64,000 bases of DNA, from contig OZ257144.1 of assembly GCA_965279205.1 (NCBI GenBank), forward strand, positions 3,472,001 through 3,536,000, written 5' to 3'. The notes under the pieces are model-generated. The model saw nothing but the letters and a program-made list of their open reading frames with translations, searched no databases and was not told the DNA's origin. A program made the position numbers and the translations under genes. Origin of the DNA: UBA7672 sp965279205 (lineage in GTDB: Bacteria; Pseudomonadota; Alphaproteobacteria; Caulobacterales; Hyphomonadaceae). This document shows, piece by piece, positions 41,367-49,784 of the stretch. The first letter of the stretch is position 1; each line of letters begins with the position of its first letter.

Positions 41367-41661
41367 GTTGCGGCGCGCGTCGGGGGGCGGAGATGTCATA
41401 CTCTCCGCGCGCATGAGTCTGGGTCCGGGCCCTTGGGGAGGCGGCCGGATCCGTATCTGCGACCATGCGGTCAGCTGGTCGCGACCCTGACAATATTTGA
41501 ACGGACGGTATGGCGGCCTCCGTCGGCTCGGTCGAAGATTTTTGCACTTTCGCTAAAGCTCGAAAGACGCAGCGGTTTCCGGCTTGAGCCACGTGGAAAG
41601 ACCAGTCTAGGGTCCGAAACGGACACGCCCGGCACGGATCGGGAGTGCGAGGGAGAGAGAC

Positions 41662-42816
41662 ATGAGCTTCCGAACCGGAGCGCTGGCGCTCCTTGCCGTC
41701 TGCGCGAGTGCAACCGCTCTGGGTCAGACGCCCGCGCCGCAGACCGCGGCGCCACGCCCCACATCCGGCGAGTACACCGGCCCGAAGCACATCCCGGATA
41801 CAATCCTCACCGACAAGGCGGCGGAGCTGGCGAAGCAGTCGATCGATCCCGCCTGGAAGCGCAGTGCGACCATTCCCGAGGACTGGAACTACAAGCTCGC
41901 TCCAGGCGTCGCCACCAGACAGGTCAGCTTCTATGTCGATGGCGGCACGCGGCTGCAGGGAAAGATTTTCTACCCGAAGGATTTTGACCCGAAATCCAGC
42001 TATCCCGGCATCGTCGTCGCGCACGGCGTCAATGCGCTTGCGATCGGCATAGAGAAATACGCCGCGAAGTTCGCCGAGCGCGGCATGGTCGCGATGGCGT
42101 TCGACTATCAGAGCTACGGTTTTTCGGATTCCGGCGCCGACGAGCTCCTGCTTCTGGAACAGGACACGACGACCGATGCGTCACCCGTCACGGTGAAGGC
42201 CGCGCCGGTGCGTATCAAGCGCACCAACCTCAACAATGTGGAGGAGTTGAAAGCTTTCCGCGCCGCGATTTCCTTTGTGCAGGGCGAACCCGGCGTCGAT
42301 CCGGACCGCATCGGCTCGTGGTCATCCTCGAACGGTGGCACGGTGTCGTCTGCGCTTGTCGGAACAGACGGGCGACTCAAGGCGTCGGTCATCCATGTGA
42401 TGGGTCAGGCGCCTGCACCGCTGCGTGCGTTCGACCTCACAGGTCCAGCACTGGATGATGCCTTCGTCCGGGTTCGCACCGGACAAGGTGCGGAGACCGA
42501 AGCCGGCTTCTCGTTCCAGACTAATGTCGATCTCTGGTACCGCTCGCGCAGCCGCGACATCCAGTCTGGCGCCATGCTCGAGCGCGTTCGGCCAACCACA
42601 GCCGTGCTGTTTCTGCCTGCCCAGAACGACGAGTTGATCGGTGGAAACCGTTCAGCCCTGGCAGGCTCGGCCTTCCTCACCGAGAAAGGCGTTCCGAGCC
42701 AGGTGATCACCTTCCCTGGCCTCACCCATTTCCAGCCTTACTCCGGGCTCGGCTTTGAAGCGGGCTCGACGCTCGCGGCGGACTGGTTCGCAAAATTCCT
42801 CGGCGGCAAGAAGTAG
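41662..42816 (+). CDS. Exported alpha/beta hydrolase
   Basis: A 384-residue protein with signal peptide MSFRTGALALLAVCASATALGQ. The core fold shows PGIVVAHGVNALAIGIEKYAAKFAERGMVAMAFDYQSYGFSDS (oxyanion-hole region). The nucleophile elbow reads GSWSSSNGG (the first small residue is Ser instead of Gly), and the catalytic His lies in FPGLTHFQPYSG. It resembles acetyl-xylan/dienelactone-type hydrolases; substrate unknown. A paralogous gene follows after 10 bases, so the two are probably one operon. Confidence 0.85.
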   Translation: MSFRTGALALLAVCASATALGQTPAPQTAAPRPTSGEYTGPKHIPDTILTDKAAELAKQSIDPAWKRSATIPEDWNYKLAPGVATRQVSFYVDGGTRLQGKIFYPKDFDPKSSYPGIVVAHGVNALAIGIEKYAAKFAERGMVAMAFDYQSYGFSDSGADELLLLEQDTTTDASPVTVKAAPVRIKRTNLNNVEELKAFRAAISFVQGEPGVDPDRIGSWSSSNGGTVSSALVGTDGRLKASVIHVMGQAPAPLRAFDLTGPALDDAFVRVRTGQGAETEAGFSFQTNVDLWYRSRSRDIQSGAMLERVRPTTAVLFLPAQNDELIGGNRSALAGSAFLTEKGVPSQVITFPGLTHFQPYSGLGFEAGSTLAADWFAKFLGGKK

Positions 42817-42826
42817 GAATTCGAAA

Positions 42827-43816
42827 ATGAAACACTTCGCCGCCCTCACGTTTCTTACGCTTGCCGCTTGCGCATCAGGTCCAGGACAAGGACCGACGGC
42901 AAGCGCGCCTGGCGCCGTTGCCAGCACTGTCGGCCTGCCTGCAGGCGTCACGATCAAGGAAGCGAACTGGTATTCCGAACAGGTTCGCGTCGCAGGCCGA
43001 TTGTTCCTGCCCTCAGGTTTCAGCGCAAACAGCAAGGCGCCTGGCGTCGTGTTGGGGCCAGCGTGGGAAGCAACCGCAGAGTCGCTTGATGCCTACGCAG
43101 CCGCGCTGGCGGCGCAAGGCATCGTGGCGCTGTCGATCGACTATCGTGGCTGGGGCAGATCGGGCGCCGAACTATATCTAGGTCAGCGCGTCGACACCTA
43201 CGACAAGATGCGTTTCTCCGAGCAGACGCCAGACATCGTGTTCCGCCGTGGCAGGCTTGATCCAGACCATCAGGTCCAGGATCTGCGCAACGCCATCACC
43301 TTTCTGCAATCCGAGCCGGGCGTCGATCGGACGCGTATTGGCATTCTCGGCGTCGACATGGGCGGCGGCCACGTGATTTCCGTGATCAGTATGGACACAC
43401 GCGCCAAGGCCGGCGTCGCCGTCACGCCAGCGATCTTCGGACAGGGTGAGACGGAAACATCCTTCGTTCCCGACAAAGCGACGCAGGCCAACCTGATCCG
43501 GCTGGCGCGCGAAGGCGCGCCGCCCCGCACGGCGGAGGATGCTCGTGCTCGCAACAAGCTGGAATCCGAACTCGCGCTGGGCGAGTACAAGCCGTTCTGG
43601 CGGCTCGACGCCGTTCCGCAGACCGCAGCCATCCGCTTCATCATCGCCGAAGCAGATGAGGCGCTCGACAACGTCGTTCACGCCCGCGCGGCCGCGCGCG
43701 AACTGAAAGGCGCGACCGACGTGAAGCCGCTTTCCGGCGCGCTGCACGCGTTGACGCCCGCGCAGACCGCCGAAGCGGCTCGCGTCGCAGCGGAATGGAT
43801 GAAAGAAAAGCTTTAG
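42827..43816 (+). CDS. Alpha/beta hydrolase lipoprotein paralogue with Asp at the nucleophile elbow
   Basis: A 329-residue protein with lipoprotein signal MKHFAALTFLTLAACASG (lipobox LAAC). The fold matches the preceding gene: APGVVLGPAWEATAESLDAYAAALAAQGIVALSIDYRGWGRSGAE, then RTRIGILGVDMGGGHV where GxSxG is expected; the Ser is replaced by Asp. The presumed catalytic His is in LSGALHALTP. Either it uses an Asp nucleophile, as haloalkane dehalogenases do, or it is catalytically inactive. Start chosen for the lipobox. Confidence 0.82.
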   Translation: MKHFAALTFLTLAACASGPGQGPTASAPGAVASTVGLPAGVTIKEANWYSEQVRVAGRLFLPSGFSANSKAPGVVLGPAWEATAESLDAYAAALAAQGIVALSIDYRGWGRSGAELYLGQRVDTYDKMRFSEQTPDIVFRRGRLDPDHQVQDLRNAITFLQSEPGVDRTRIGILGVDMGGGHVISVISMDTRAKAGVAVTPAIFGQGETETSFVPDKATQANLIRLAREGAPPRTAEDARARNKLESELALGEYKPFWRLDAVPQTAAIRFIIAEADEALDNVVHARAAARELKGATDVKPLSGALHALTPAQTAEAARVAAEWMKEKL

Positions 43817-43893
43817 CCGCGCGGATCAGCTGCCGGAACCGGGTCACGCCCAGCACCATGGCGTGGTCCAAACCCTTGCGGTGTTCGACTATG

Positions 43894-45231
43894 TCAGACG
43901 TGGGCCAGAGTTTCGACGAATTTCACCGGCTCACCCCTGCCCGGCGCGACCAGAGCGTCTTCGCACATGATCATCGTCCCACGCACAAAGGTCGCTACCG
44001 GCCAGGCCTTTGCTTCCACTCCGTCGAAAGGAGTCCATCCGCAGCGCGAGGCGGACCAATCATTCGTGATCGTTCGGCGCGCCTTCATGTCGACCACTGT
44101 AAAGTCGGCGTCGTAACCCTGCGCAATGCGCCCCTTGCCGGCAATGCCGAACACGCGCTGCGGGCCGGCGCTGGTCAGTTCTATGAAGCGCTCCAGACTC
44201 ATCTTGCCGTCTGCCACGTGGGTCAGCATCAACGGTACGAGCGTCTGTACGCCCGGCATGCCCGATGGCGATGCCGGATATGGCCGTGATTTCTCTTCCT
44301 TCGTGTGGGGCGCGTGGTCCGAGCCCAGCACGTCTGGAATTCCCTGGTTCACTGCCTTCCAGAGCGCGGCGCGATGATGAGCATCTCGGATAGGTGGGTT
44401 CATCTGGGCATAGGCCTTCAAGCGCACGTAGTCGTCGGGGCCAACAAGCGTCAGGTGTTGTGGCGTCACTTCGCAGGTCGCGATGTCCTTGGCTTCCGCC
44501 AGCATCTCCATCTCTTCGCCCGTGGTCACGTGCAGCACGTGGATGCGCTTGCCCGTCTTGCGCGCAAGACGCAGCAACCGGCGGGTCGATGAAATCGCGG
44601 CCTCCGCATCGCGCACGACGGGATGCGAAGTCCAGTCGCCCTGCACGGCCAGCTTGCGGCGCTCGGCCAGCCGATACTCGTCCTCGGAGTGGAAGGCGGC
44701 GCGGCGCGAGATGGCATTGAGCACACGCTCGACGCCCTCATCGTCCTCGACCAGTAGCTGGCCGGTGGAGGCGCCCATGAACACCTTCACGCCGCAGCAG
44801 CCCGGCATACGCTCCATCTCCTGGAGCTCTTTCGTGTTGTCGTGCGTGGCGCCGGCATAGAAGGCGTGGTCGGTATGCATCCGGCCTTTGGCGCGCGCGA
44901 GCTTGTCCGCCATCATCTCCGGCGTCGTCGTCGAGGGGTCTGTGTTGGGCATCTCGAACACGGCCGTCACGCCACCAAGAGCAGCGCAGCGCGATCCCGT
45001 TTCGAGGTCTTCCTTCCACTCCAGGCCAGGTTCGCGGAAGTGGACTTGGCTATCGATCACGCCTGGCAGCACATGCAAGCCGGTCGCATCGAACACTTCG
45101 CCAGCTTGGCTTGCATCGAAGGAACCGATCGCGGCGATCTTGCCGTGGCTCACAGCCACGTCCGCCGCGGCGATCCCGCCCGGCGTCGCGACCTGTCCGC
45201 CCTTCAGGATAAGATCGAATGTTGGGGGCAT
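43894..45231 (-). CDS. Dihydroorotase-like amidohydrolase (PRK09060 type)
   Basis: A 445-residue amidohydrolase-superfamily protein. LPGVIDSQVHFREPGLEWKEDLETGS carries one of the two HxH metal ligands; the first is Gln. GVKVFMGASTGQLLVED has the Lys that is carbamylated in dihydroorotases. FHSEDEYRLAE, HVLHVTTGEEMEML and LGSDHAPHTKEEK supply further ligands and the catalytic Asp. Sequences of this type are usually annotated dihydroorotase, but a Gln in the metal site and a lone location away from pyrimidine genes leave room for another cyclic amide substrate. CTGGAG 7 bases upstream sets the ATG. Confidence 0.85.
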   Translation of the reverse strand: MPPTFDLILKGGQVATPGGIAAADVAVSHGKIAAIGSFDASQAGEVFDATGLHVLPGVIDSQVHFREPGLEWKEDLETGSRCAALGGVTAVFEMPNTDPSTTTPEMMADKLARAKGRMHTDHAFYAGATHDNTKELQEMERMPGCCGVKVFMGASTGQLLVEDDEGVERVLNAISRRAAFHSEDEYRLAERRKLAVQGDWTSHPVVRDAEAAISSTRRLLRLARKTGKRIHVLHVTTGEEMEMLAEAKDIATCEVTPQHLTLVGPDDYVRLKAYAQMNPPIRDAHHRAALWKAVNQGIPDVLGSDHAPHTKEEKSRPYPASPSGMPGVQTLVPLMLTHVADGKMSLERFIELTSAGPQRVFGIAGKGRIAQGYDADFTVVDMKARRTITNDWSASRCGWTPFDGVEAKAWPVATFVRGTMIMCEDALVAPGRGEPVKFVETLAHV

Positions 45232-45311
45232 CCGGCAGCTCCAGGAAATCTGGCGCTGTATGGACCCGCAGCCGGGATTCTCCAAGGGAGCCCGAAAACC
45301 ACCCCTGAATC

Positions 45312-45340
45312 AGAAGGGCGGCCTTGCGGACCGCCCTTCT
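45312..45340. terminator. Hairpin between the small membrane protein gene and the dihydroorotase-like gene
   Basis: AGAAGGGCGG (45312-45321) pairs perfectly with CCGCCCTTCT (45331-45340) over a 9-base loop. It lies about 80 bases past the stop of the small membrane protein gene on the minus strand. The run after it on that strand is TGATTC, not a clean T tract. Confidence 0.5.
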
Positions 45341-45419
45341 CATCACCCGCGCCTTTGCCGGCGTCTGTCGGACACGTGTCGCAACAGGAAAGGCGGCGCC
45401 TCTCCCGTTCCTTGCACGA

Positions 45420-45569
45420 TCAGGTGTCCAATTCGTCGTGATACATGTCGCCCATCAGCGGGCCTTCGCCCGAGGTGAGAACCTTGAAGACATAGACAAG
45501 GAGGGCAATGCCAATCACCGACCAGTGCAGCGCAGGCGTCTGCGCCACTTCCACCATCTTGTCCCACAT
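45420..45569 (-). CDS. Small single-helix membrane protein
   Basis: A 49-residue candidate: MWDKMVEVAQ, then one membrane helix (HWSVIGIALLVYVFKVL) and an acidic tail (GDMYHDELDT). The frame extends upstream, but the residues there are less protein-like, and the ATG at 45569 has only a weak GCGAG ribosome site. Short membrane proteins of this kind exist, but without conservation data it stays tentative. Confidence 0.45.
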   Translation of the reverse strand: MWDKMVEVAQTPALHWSVIGIALLVYVFKVLTSGEGPLMGDMYHDELDT

Positions 45570-45804
45570 GTCTCGCTGTTCTCCCGCGACTTGTGACCAA
45601 CTTACGGCAATCGTTTTAACAAAGCCTCTCCCAAAGATTTCACGGAGGTAAGCGCGCAAGATTTTTGGAAGAGAGATTACGCTTCGGCTCGTTGCGAGCC
45701 ACAAATCCCGCGTGTCGCGAATGCGTTCTGCACATAATCAACTCGCGAGGGGATTCTGTGGTTCCGCTTGCCGCAATGCGATATTCGATGGCAGGTGCTG
45801 GCGA

Positions 45805-46452
45805 ATGACGAGGGACAGACCGAACGGACGCAAGAATGCAGGCCCGCCAGGCTCTCCACGCGCCTGGCAGCGCATGCTTTCCGGCCGTCGTCTCGACCTT
45901 CTCGACCCCTCCCCTCTCGATATCGAGATCGAGGACATCGCTCACGGGCTCGCGCGCGTCGCCCGATGGAACGGCCAGACCAGGGGCGATCACGCTTTTT
46001 CCGTGGCGCAGCATTCTGTCCTGGTCGAAGCGTTCGTCTCCGACTTGTGGCCCACGACCTCTGCCGCTGACAGACTCGGAGCGCTGCTCCATGACGCTCC
46101 TGAATACGTGATCGGCGACATGATCTCACCCTTCAAGACGGCTCTGGGCGTGGACTACCGTCAGTTCGAAGGCCGGCTCGACACGGCAATCCGCCTGCGT
46201 TTCGGGCTTTCGCCGCGCATGACCGACGACATCAAGGTCCGGGTGAAGCAGGCTGACCAATCAGCCGCCTTCTACGAGGCAACCCGCCTGGCCGGCTTCG
46301 ATATCGACGAGGCGCTGACCTTTTTTGGCCCCCCTCCGCCCGGCGCCGCCCCCGACATGACCCCCCTCTCCGCCAACGACGCCCAGGCGCTTTTCCTGCG
46401 GCGTTTCGAGATCCTGATGGCAGAGGTCGATACCGAGGCCGCAAAAGGCTAG
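45805..46452 (+). CDS. HD-domain phosphohydrolase (YfbR-like)
   Basis: A 215-residue HD protein: IEIEDIAHGLARVARWNGQTRGDHAFSVAQHSVLV gives the first metal His, LGALLHDAPEYVIGDM the HD dyad, and FGLSPRMTDDIKVRVKQADQSAAFYEATRL a later Asp region. The pattern (H...HD...D) matches nucleotide phosphohydrolases such as 5'-nucleotidase YfbR. A phosphatase-like gene starts 9 bases on, then the NrtR gene. Inferred: nucleotide or NAD-derivative housekeeping. The ATG before TRDRPNGRK is chosen; upstream codons lack a ribosome site. Confidence 0.85.
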   Translation: MTRDRPNGRKNAGPPGSPRAWQRMLSGRRLDLLDPSPLDIEIEDIAHGLARVARWNGQTRGDHAFSVAQHSVLVEAFVSDLWPTTSAADRLGALLHDAPEYVIGDMISPFKTALGVDYRQFEGRLDTAIRLRFGLSPRMTDDIKVRVKQADQSAAFYEATRLAGFDIDEALTFFGPPPPGAAPDMTPLSANDAQALFLRRFEILMAEVDTEAAKG

Positions 46453-46461
46453 GCTTGGATC

Positions 46462-46995
46462 ATGTCGATCTGGATCTGCTCCCTCGCGGCTGCGCCTCAA
46501 CTGGCTGAAAAGCTCAAGCCGGCGCGCGTGGTCAGCCTGCTGAGCCCGTATGACGATTTCCCTGTGTTCAACGGCCTTTCGCGTGACCTCCACCTTCAGG
46601 TCGCCATCCACGACATCACGCAGGATGTCGGCGACTGGCTGGCGCCGGCCTCAACCGATGCTGAAAGCTTGATCCGGTTTGTCGAACCCTGGGACCGGTC
46701 GGCGCCCATGCTGATCCATTGCTGGGCCGGTATTTCGCGCTCCACAGCCAGCGCCTTCATCACCGCCTGCCTGCACAATCCCGCTGCGGATGAGGAAGAG
46801 ATCGCGCTGACGATCCGCAAGGCCTCACCCACCGCCTCTCCCAACCGGCTTCTGGTCTCCCATGCCGACGCCCTGCTCGGCCGCCATGGACGGATGACCA
46901 AGGCAATCGAGATGATCGGCCGGGGCGCGATTTCCGACGAGGCGATGACGTTCTCGATTCCGTCGACTTATGGGCAATCCGGCAAGACCGCATGA
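46462..46995 (+). CDS. Tyrosine-phosphatase-like protein (CX5R family)
   Basis: A 177-residue protein with the phosphatase signature HCWAGISRSTASAFI (Cys with CX5R: CWAGISR) near residue 97 and an acidic loop candidate (HDITQDVGDW) before it. The fold suits small dual-specificity or protein tyrosine phosphatases; some relatives act on phosphoribosyl or lipid substrates. The last 4 bases overlap the start of the NrtR-like gene (ATGA), so the two are translationally coupled. Confidence 0.82.
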   Translation: MSIWICSLAAAPQLAEKLKPARVVSLLSPYDDFPVFNGLSRDLHLQVAIHDITQDVGDWLAPASTDAESLIRFVEPWDRSAPMLIHCWAGISRSTASAFITACLHNPAADEEEIALTIRKASPTASPNRLLVSHADALLGRHGRMTKAIEMIGRGAISDEAMTFSIPSTYGQSGKTA

Positions 46996-47945
46996 CGACG
47001 CCGATCGCTGTTGGGCTCTCCGCTGTTATCGTCGCCGCCGCCGGCGAGGCCCCTTACGCGCTTGCGACCCGTCACGCCGACGGAACGGTCGGCCTTCCCC
47101 ATGGACGTTTCGACCCGCAGGGCCATCGCACCTTCGAGCTTGGCCTGCGCGACTGGGTTCGCGCGCAGACCGGCTTCGAGCCCGGCTATGTCGAACAGCT
47201 CTATACCTTCGGCGATCGCGGGCGTGAGCTTCCGCAGGCGGACCTTAGCGATGCACCATCAGATGCCCGCCTGATCTCCGTGGGCTATCTGGGTCTCACG
47301 CCGGAACGCACCGACATTTCGGCTTTCGACGCCGTATGGCGCGACTGGTATCGCTTCTTTCCGTGGGAAGACCATCGCAAGGAGCGGCCCGCGATCATCG
47401 ACGCCGTGCTAGCCCCCGCTCTCGCGGCCTGGGCCGATGACAGCGGCAAGGACGCAGGCAACCGCCTCCTGCGTTCGCAGATCGCCTTCGGACTGGACGG
47501 CCGTCCGTGGATCGAGGAACGCGCGCTCGAGCGTTACGAATTGCTTTACGAAGCGGGCCTCGCACCCGAAGCGACGCGCGACCGCGGGCGCAAGACATCA
47601 AAGCTGCCCGCCGCATCGCTTGGCGAGCCGATGATCTCCGACCACCGGCGCATTCTCGCGACCGCCATCGGCCGGCTGCGCGGAAAGATCAAATACCGTC
47701 CGGTGGTGTTCGAGCTGATGCCGGACAAGTTCACGCTGCTTGATCTCCAGAAAGTAGTCGAAGCCCTCCTCGGGCTTTCGCTTCACAAGCAGAACTTCCG
47801 CCGCTCGCTTGATCGTTCCGGGCTTGTGGTGGGCCTGGGCGCCTTCACCCAGGCGACCGGCGGACGCCCCGCCGAACTCTTCCGCTTCCGCCGGGAGGCT
47901 CTCCGCGAAGGCCACGTCTCCGGCGTCCAGACGCCCCGCATTTAG
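46992..47945 (+). CDS. nrtR: NrtR-like NUDIX transcriptional regulator of NAD metabolism
   Basis: A 317-residue two-part protein. The N-terminal NUDIX-like domain reads VGLPHGRFDPQGHRTFELGLRDWVRAQTGFEPGYVEQLYTFGDRGRE; the catalytic REUxEE glutamates are missing, as in regulatory NrtR proteins that bind ADP-ribose or related NAD derivatives without hydrolysis. The C terminus, with YRPVVFELMPDKFTLLDLQKVVEALLGLSLHKQNFRRSLDRSGLV, is the NrtR winged helix. It is transcribed toward nadA, whose upstream region holds two matching palindromes. Its likely role is repression of the NAD operon. Confidence 0.9.
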   Translation: MTTPIAVGLSAVIVAAAGEAPYALATRHADGTVGLPHGRFDPQGHRTFELGLRDWVRAQTGFEPGYVEQLYTFGDRGRELPQADLSDAPSDARLISVGYLGLTPERTDISAFDAVWRDWYRFFPWEDHRKERPAIIDAVLAPALAAWADDSGKDAGNRLLRSQIAFGLDGRPWIEERALERYELLYEAGLAPEATRDRGRKTSKLPAASLGEPMISDHRRILATAIGRLRGKIKYRPVVFELMPDKFTLLDLQKVVEALLGLSLHKQNFRRSLDRSGLVVGLGAFTQATGGRPAELFRFRREALREGHVSGVQTPRI

Positions 47946-48004
47946 CTGAAGGATTGGCCGAGATTATCCCTCTCGACGAGGGCGCCATTTTATGAGACGC
48001 TAGT

Positions 48005-48023
48005 TATGCTCAAGTTGAGTTTA
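48005..48023. promoter_or_regulatory. Putative NrtR operator 1
   Basis: TATGCTCAA-g-TTGAGTTTA is a 9-1-9 inverted repeat between nrtR and nadA. It shares the half-site TAt(a/g)CTCAA with a second copy 79 bases downstream, centre to centre. Confidence 0.65.
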
Positions 48024-48083
48024 ACAGGGGCTATCACAACCTGAACCGCCTTTCACTTGAAGGGCATTTTTTCGGGCCCACTT

Positions 48084-48102
48084 TATACTCAACATGAGCA
48101 CA
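48084..48102. promoter_or_regulatory. Putative NrtR operator 2
   Basis: TATACTCAA-c-ATGAGCACA has the same 9-1-9 layout as the site at 48005. It lies 41 bases before the nadA start, so binding would cover the promoter or early transcript. The shared half-site supports a single regulator. Confidence 0.65.
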
Positions 48103-48142
48103 AGGACGAAACCCCCGTCCTGCTGAGTTGGAGGGACCAAAC

Positions 48143-49285
48143 ATGGCCCGCGTCATCGAATTCGGCCAAGGCTGCGATATCCCCGCCGCCCGCCGTCGCC
48201 CCACCGCCGCCGAGAAGCGCGGACTGGTCTATGACGCCGAGGTGAAGGCCGCGGTTGACCACCTGTACCCGCAGGTGAAGGAGTTCGTGACGCCGATGGA
48301 ATGGCCGGCGATCGCGCCCCTCGTTCACGGCATCAACAAGCTGAAGAAACTGCGCGGGGCCGTGATCCTGGCCCATAACTACATGACACCGGACGTGTTC
48401 GCGCTGGTTGGCGATTTCCGGGGCGACTCGCTTCAGCTGGCGCGTGAAGCGGCCCGGACGGATGCGAAAGTCATCGTGCAGGCCGGCGTGCACTTCATGG
48501 CCGAAACCTCGAAAATCCTGAGCCCCGACAAGACGGTGCTGATCCCCGACACGCGCGCAGGGTGCTCGCTGGCGGCTTCCATCACGGGCGCTGACGTGCG
48601 GCTGATCCGGTCGAGATACCCGGGCCTGCCGATCGTGACTTACGTCAACACGACGGCGGACGTGAAAGCCGAGTGCGACATCACCTGCACGTCCTCGAAC
48701 GCTGTCCAGGTCGTGGAGCACGTTGCCAAAAAGTGGGGCGTGGACAGGGTTATCCTGATCCCGGACGAGTATCTTGCGAAGAACGTTGCCGCCAACACCG
48801 ATGTGAAAATCATCGCGTGGAAGGGCCGTTGCGAGGTCCATGAGAAGTTCACTGGCGAGGATGTACGCCAGATTCGCGACGCTCACCCCGGCGTGATCGT
48901 GCTGGCGCACCCGGAATGTCCGCCAGATGTCCTTGAAGAAGCCGACTTTGCAGGCTCAACATCAGCCCTGTCGAACTTCGTGAAGCAGTCCACGGCGAAA
49001 AAGGTCGTCCTGCTCACCGAGTGCTCGATGAGCGATAACGTAGCCGCGGAAAATCCCGGCATGGAGTTTGTGAAGCCATGCAACCTGTGCCCTCACATGA
49101 AGCGGATCTCGCTGGAGAACATCTACGACGCCCTGGTCGAGATGAAGCACGAGGTGACGGTGCCGGAGGACATCCGCGTCCGGGCCAAGGCGGCGATCGA
49201 CGCGATGCTGGCCCTGCCCAAGCCAAAAGTGTTTCCGAAGTTCAAGGTGCACGGCGAGGTTCACGTTCCGGTCGAGCTCATCTGA
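48143..49285 (+). CDS. nadA: Quinolinate synthase
   Basis: Condenses iminoaspartate with dihydroxyacetone phosphate to quinolinate, step two of de novo NAD synthesis. The 380 residues carry AHNYMTPDVFALVGDFRGDSLQLA, Cys of the 4Fe-4S cluster in TRAGCSLA and in CDITCTSSNAVQVVEH, VNTTADVKAE, HPECPPDV and CNLCPHMKRISLENIYDAL with the last cluster Cys. I chose the ATG with GGAGGGA 6 bases upstream; an upstream TTG is a shadow. The first of the three secreted paralogues starts within its stop (TGATG). Confidence 0.96.
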   Translation: MARVIEFGQGCDIPAARRRPTAAEKRGLVYDAEVKAAVDHLYPQVKEFVTPMEWPAIAPLVHGINKLKKLRGAVILAHNYMTPDVFALVGDFRGDSLQLAREAARTDAKVIVQAGVHFMAETSKILSPDKTVLIPDTRAGCSLAASITGADVRLIRSRYPGLPIVTYVNTTADVKAECDITCTSSNAVQVVEHVAKKWGVDRVILIPDEYLAKNVAANTDVKIIAWKGRCEVHEKFTGEDVRQIRDAHPGVIVLAHPECPPDVLEEADFAGSTSALSNFVKQSTAKKVVLLTECSMSDNVAAENPGMEFVKPCNLCPHMKRISLENIYDALVEMKHEVTVPEDIRVRAKAAIDAMLALPKPKVFPKFKVHGEVHVPVELI

Positions 49286-49764
49286 TGAAGGCACTGCGCC
49301 TCAAGAACCTGCTTGCGATCCTCGGATGCACGGTGGCGCTTACCGCCGCCATGCCCGCTTTTGCCGACGACGTCACCGGCGACTGGCTGTTCGACACATC
49401 GAAGTTTGCAGACAACGACTGCCAGATTACCGGGCGGATCACGTTCAAGGAAACCAAGATCAAGAACACCTACACCTGCGTGTTCGAGAGCGAGCAGATC
49501 TGCGGCAAGATCAACGGCAATCTCTACATCCGCGTGCAGCAATCGTGCACGGCGCAACGCATCGGCAAGCAGGTGTCGATCAAGACACGCGTCGACAAGG
49601 TGCTCGAGCGTCGTCCGTCAGTGCCATATCCGGAAGACTATTACCTTGCCGACAACTTCATCCTCCAGCTGTCCGGCAACAAGCAGGAGATGAACGGCCA
49701 GCACTATGACGAGCAGCGTCAGCTCAAGGCCCGCTTCTGGCGCGACGTACAGCTGCTCTCGTAG
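49285..49764 (+). CDS. Secreted four-Cys protein, paralogue 1 of the NAD operon
   Basis: A 159-residue exported protein: signal peptide MKALRLKNLLAILGCTVALTAAMPAFA, then a beta-rich domain WLFDTSKFADNDCQITGRITFKE...YTCVFESEQICGKING...RVQQSCTAQRIGKQVSIKT. Four cysteines are shared with the next two genes. It ends in ARFWRDVQLLS, also shared. I recognise no family; a lipocalin-like periplasmic beta protein is my guess. The ATG overlaps the nadA stop by 1 base, so expression is coupled to quinolinate synthesis. Confidence 0.85.
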   Translation: MKALRLKNLLAILGCTVALTAAMPAFADDVTGDWLFDTSKFADNDCQITGRITFKETKIKNTYTCVFESEQICGKINGNLYIRVQQSCTAQRIGKQVSIKTRVDKVLERRPSVPYPEDYYLADNFILQLSGNKQEMNGQHYDEQRQLKARFWRDVQLLS

Positions 49765-49784
49765 GAACACAGACAAGGGGCGGC

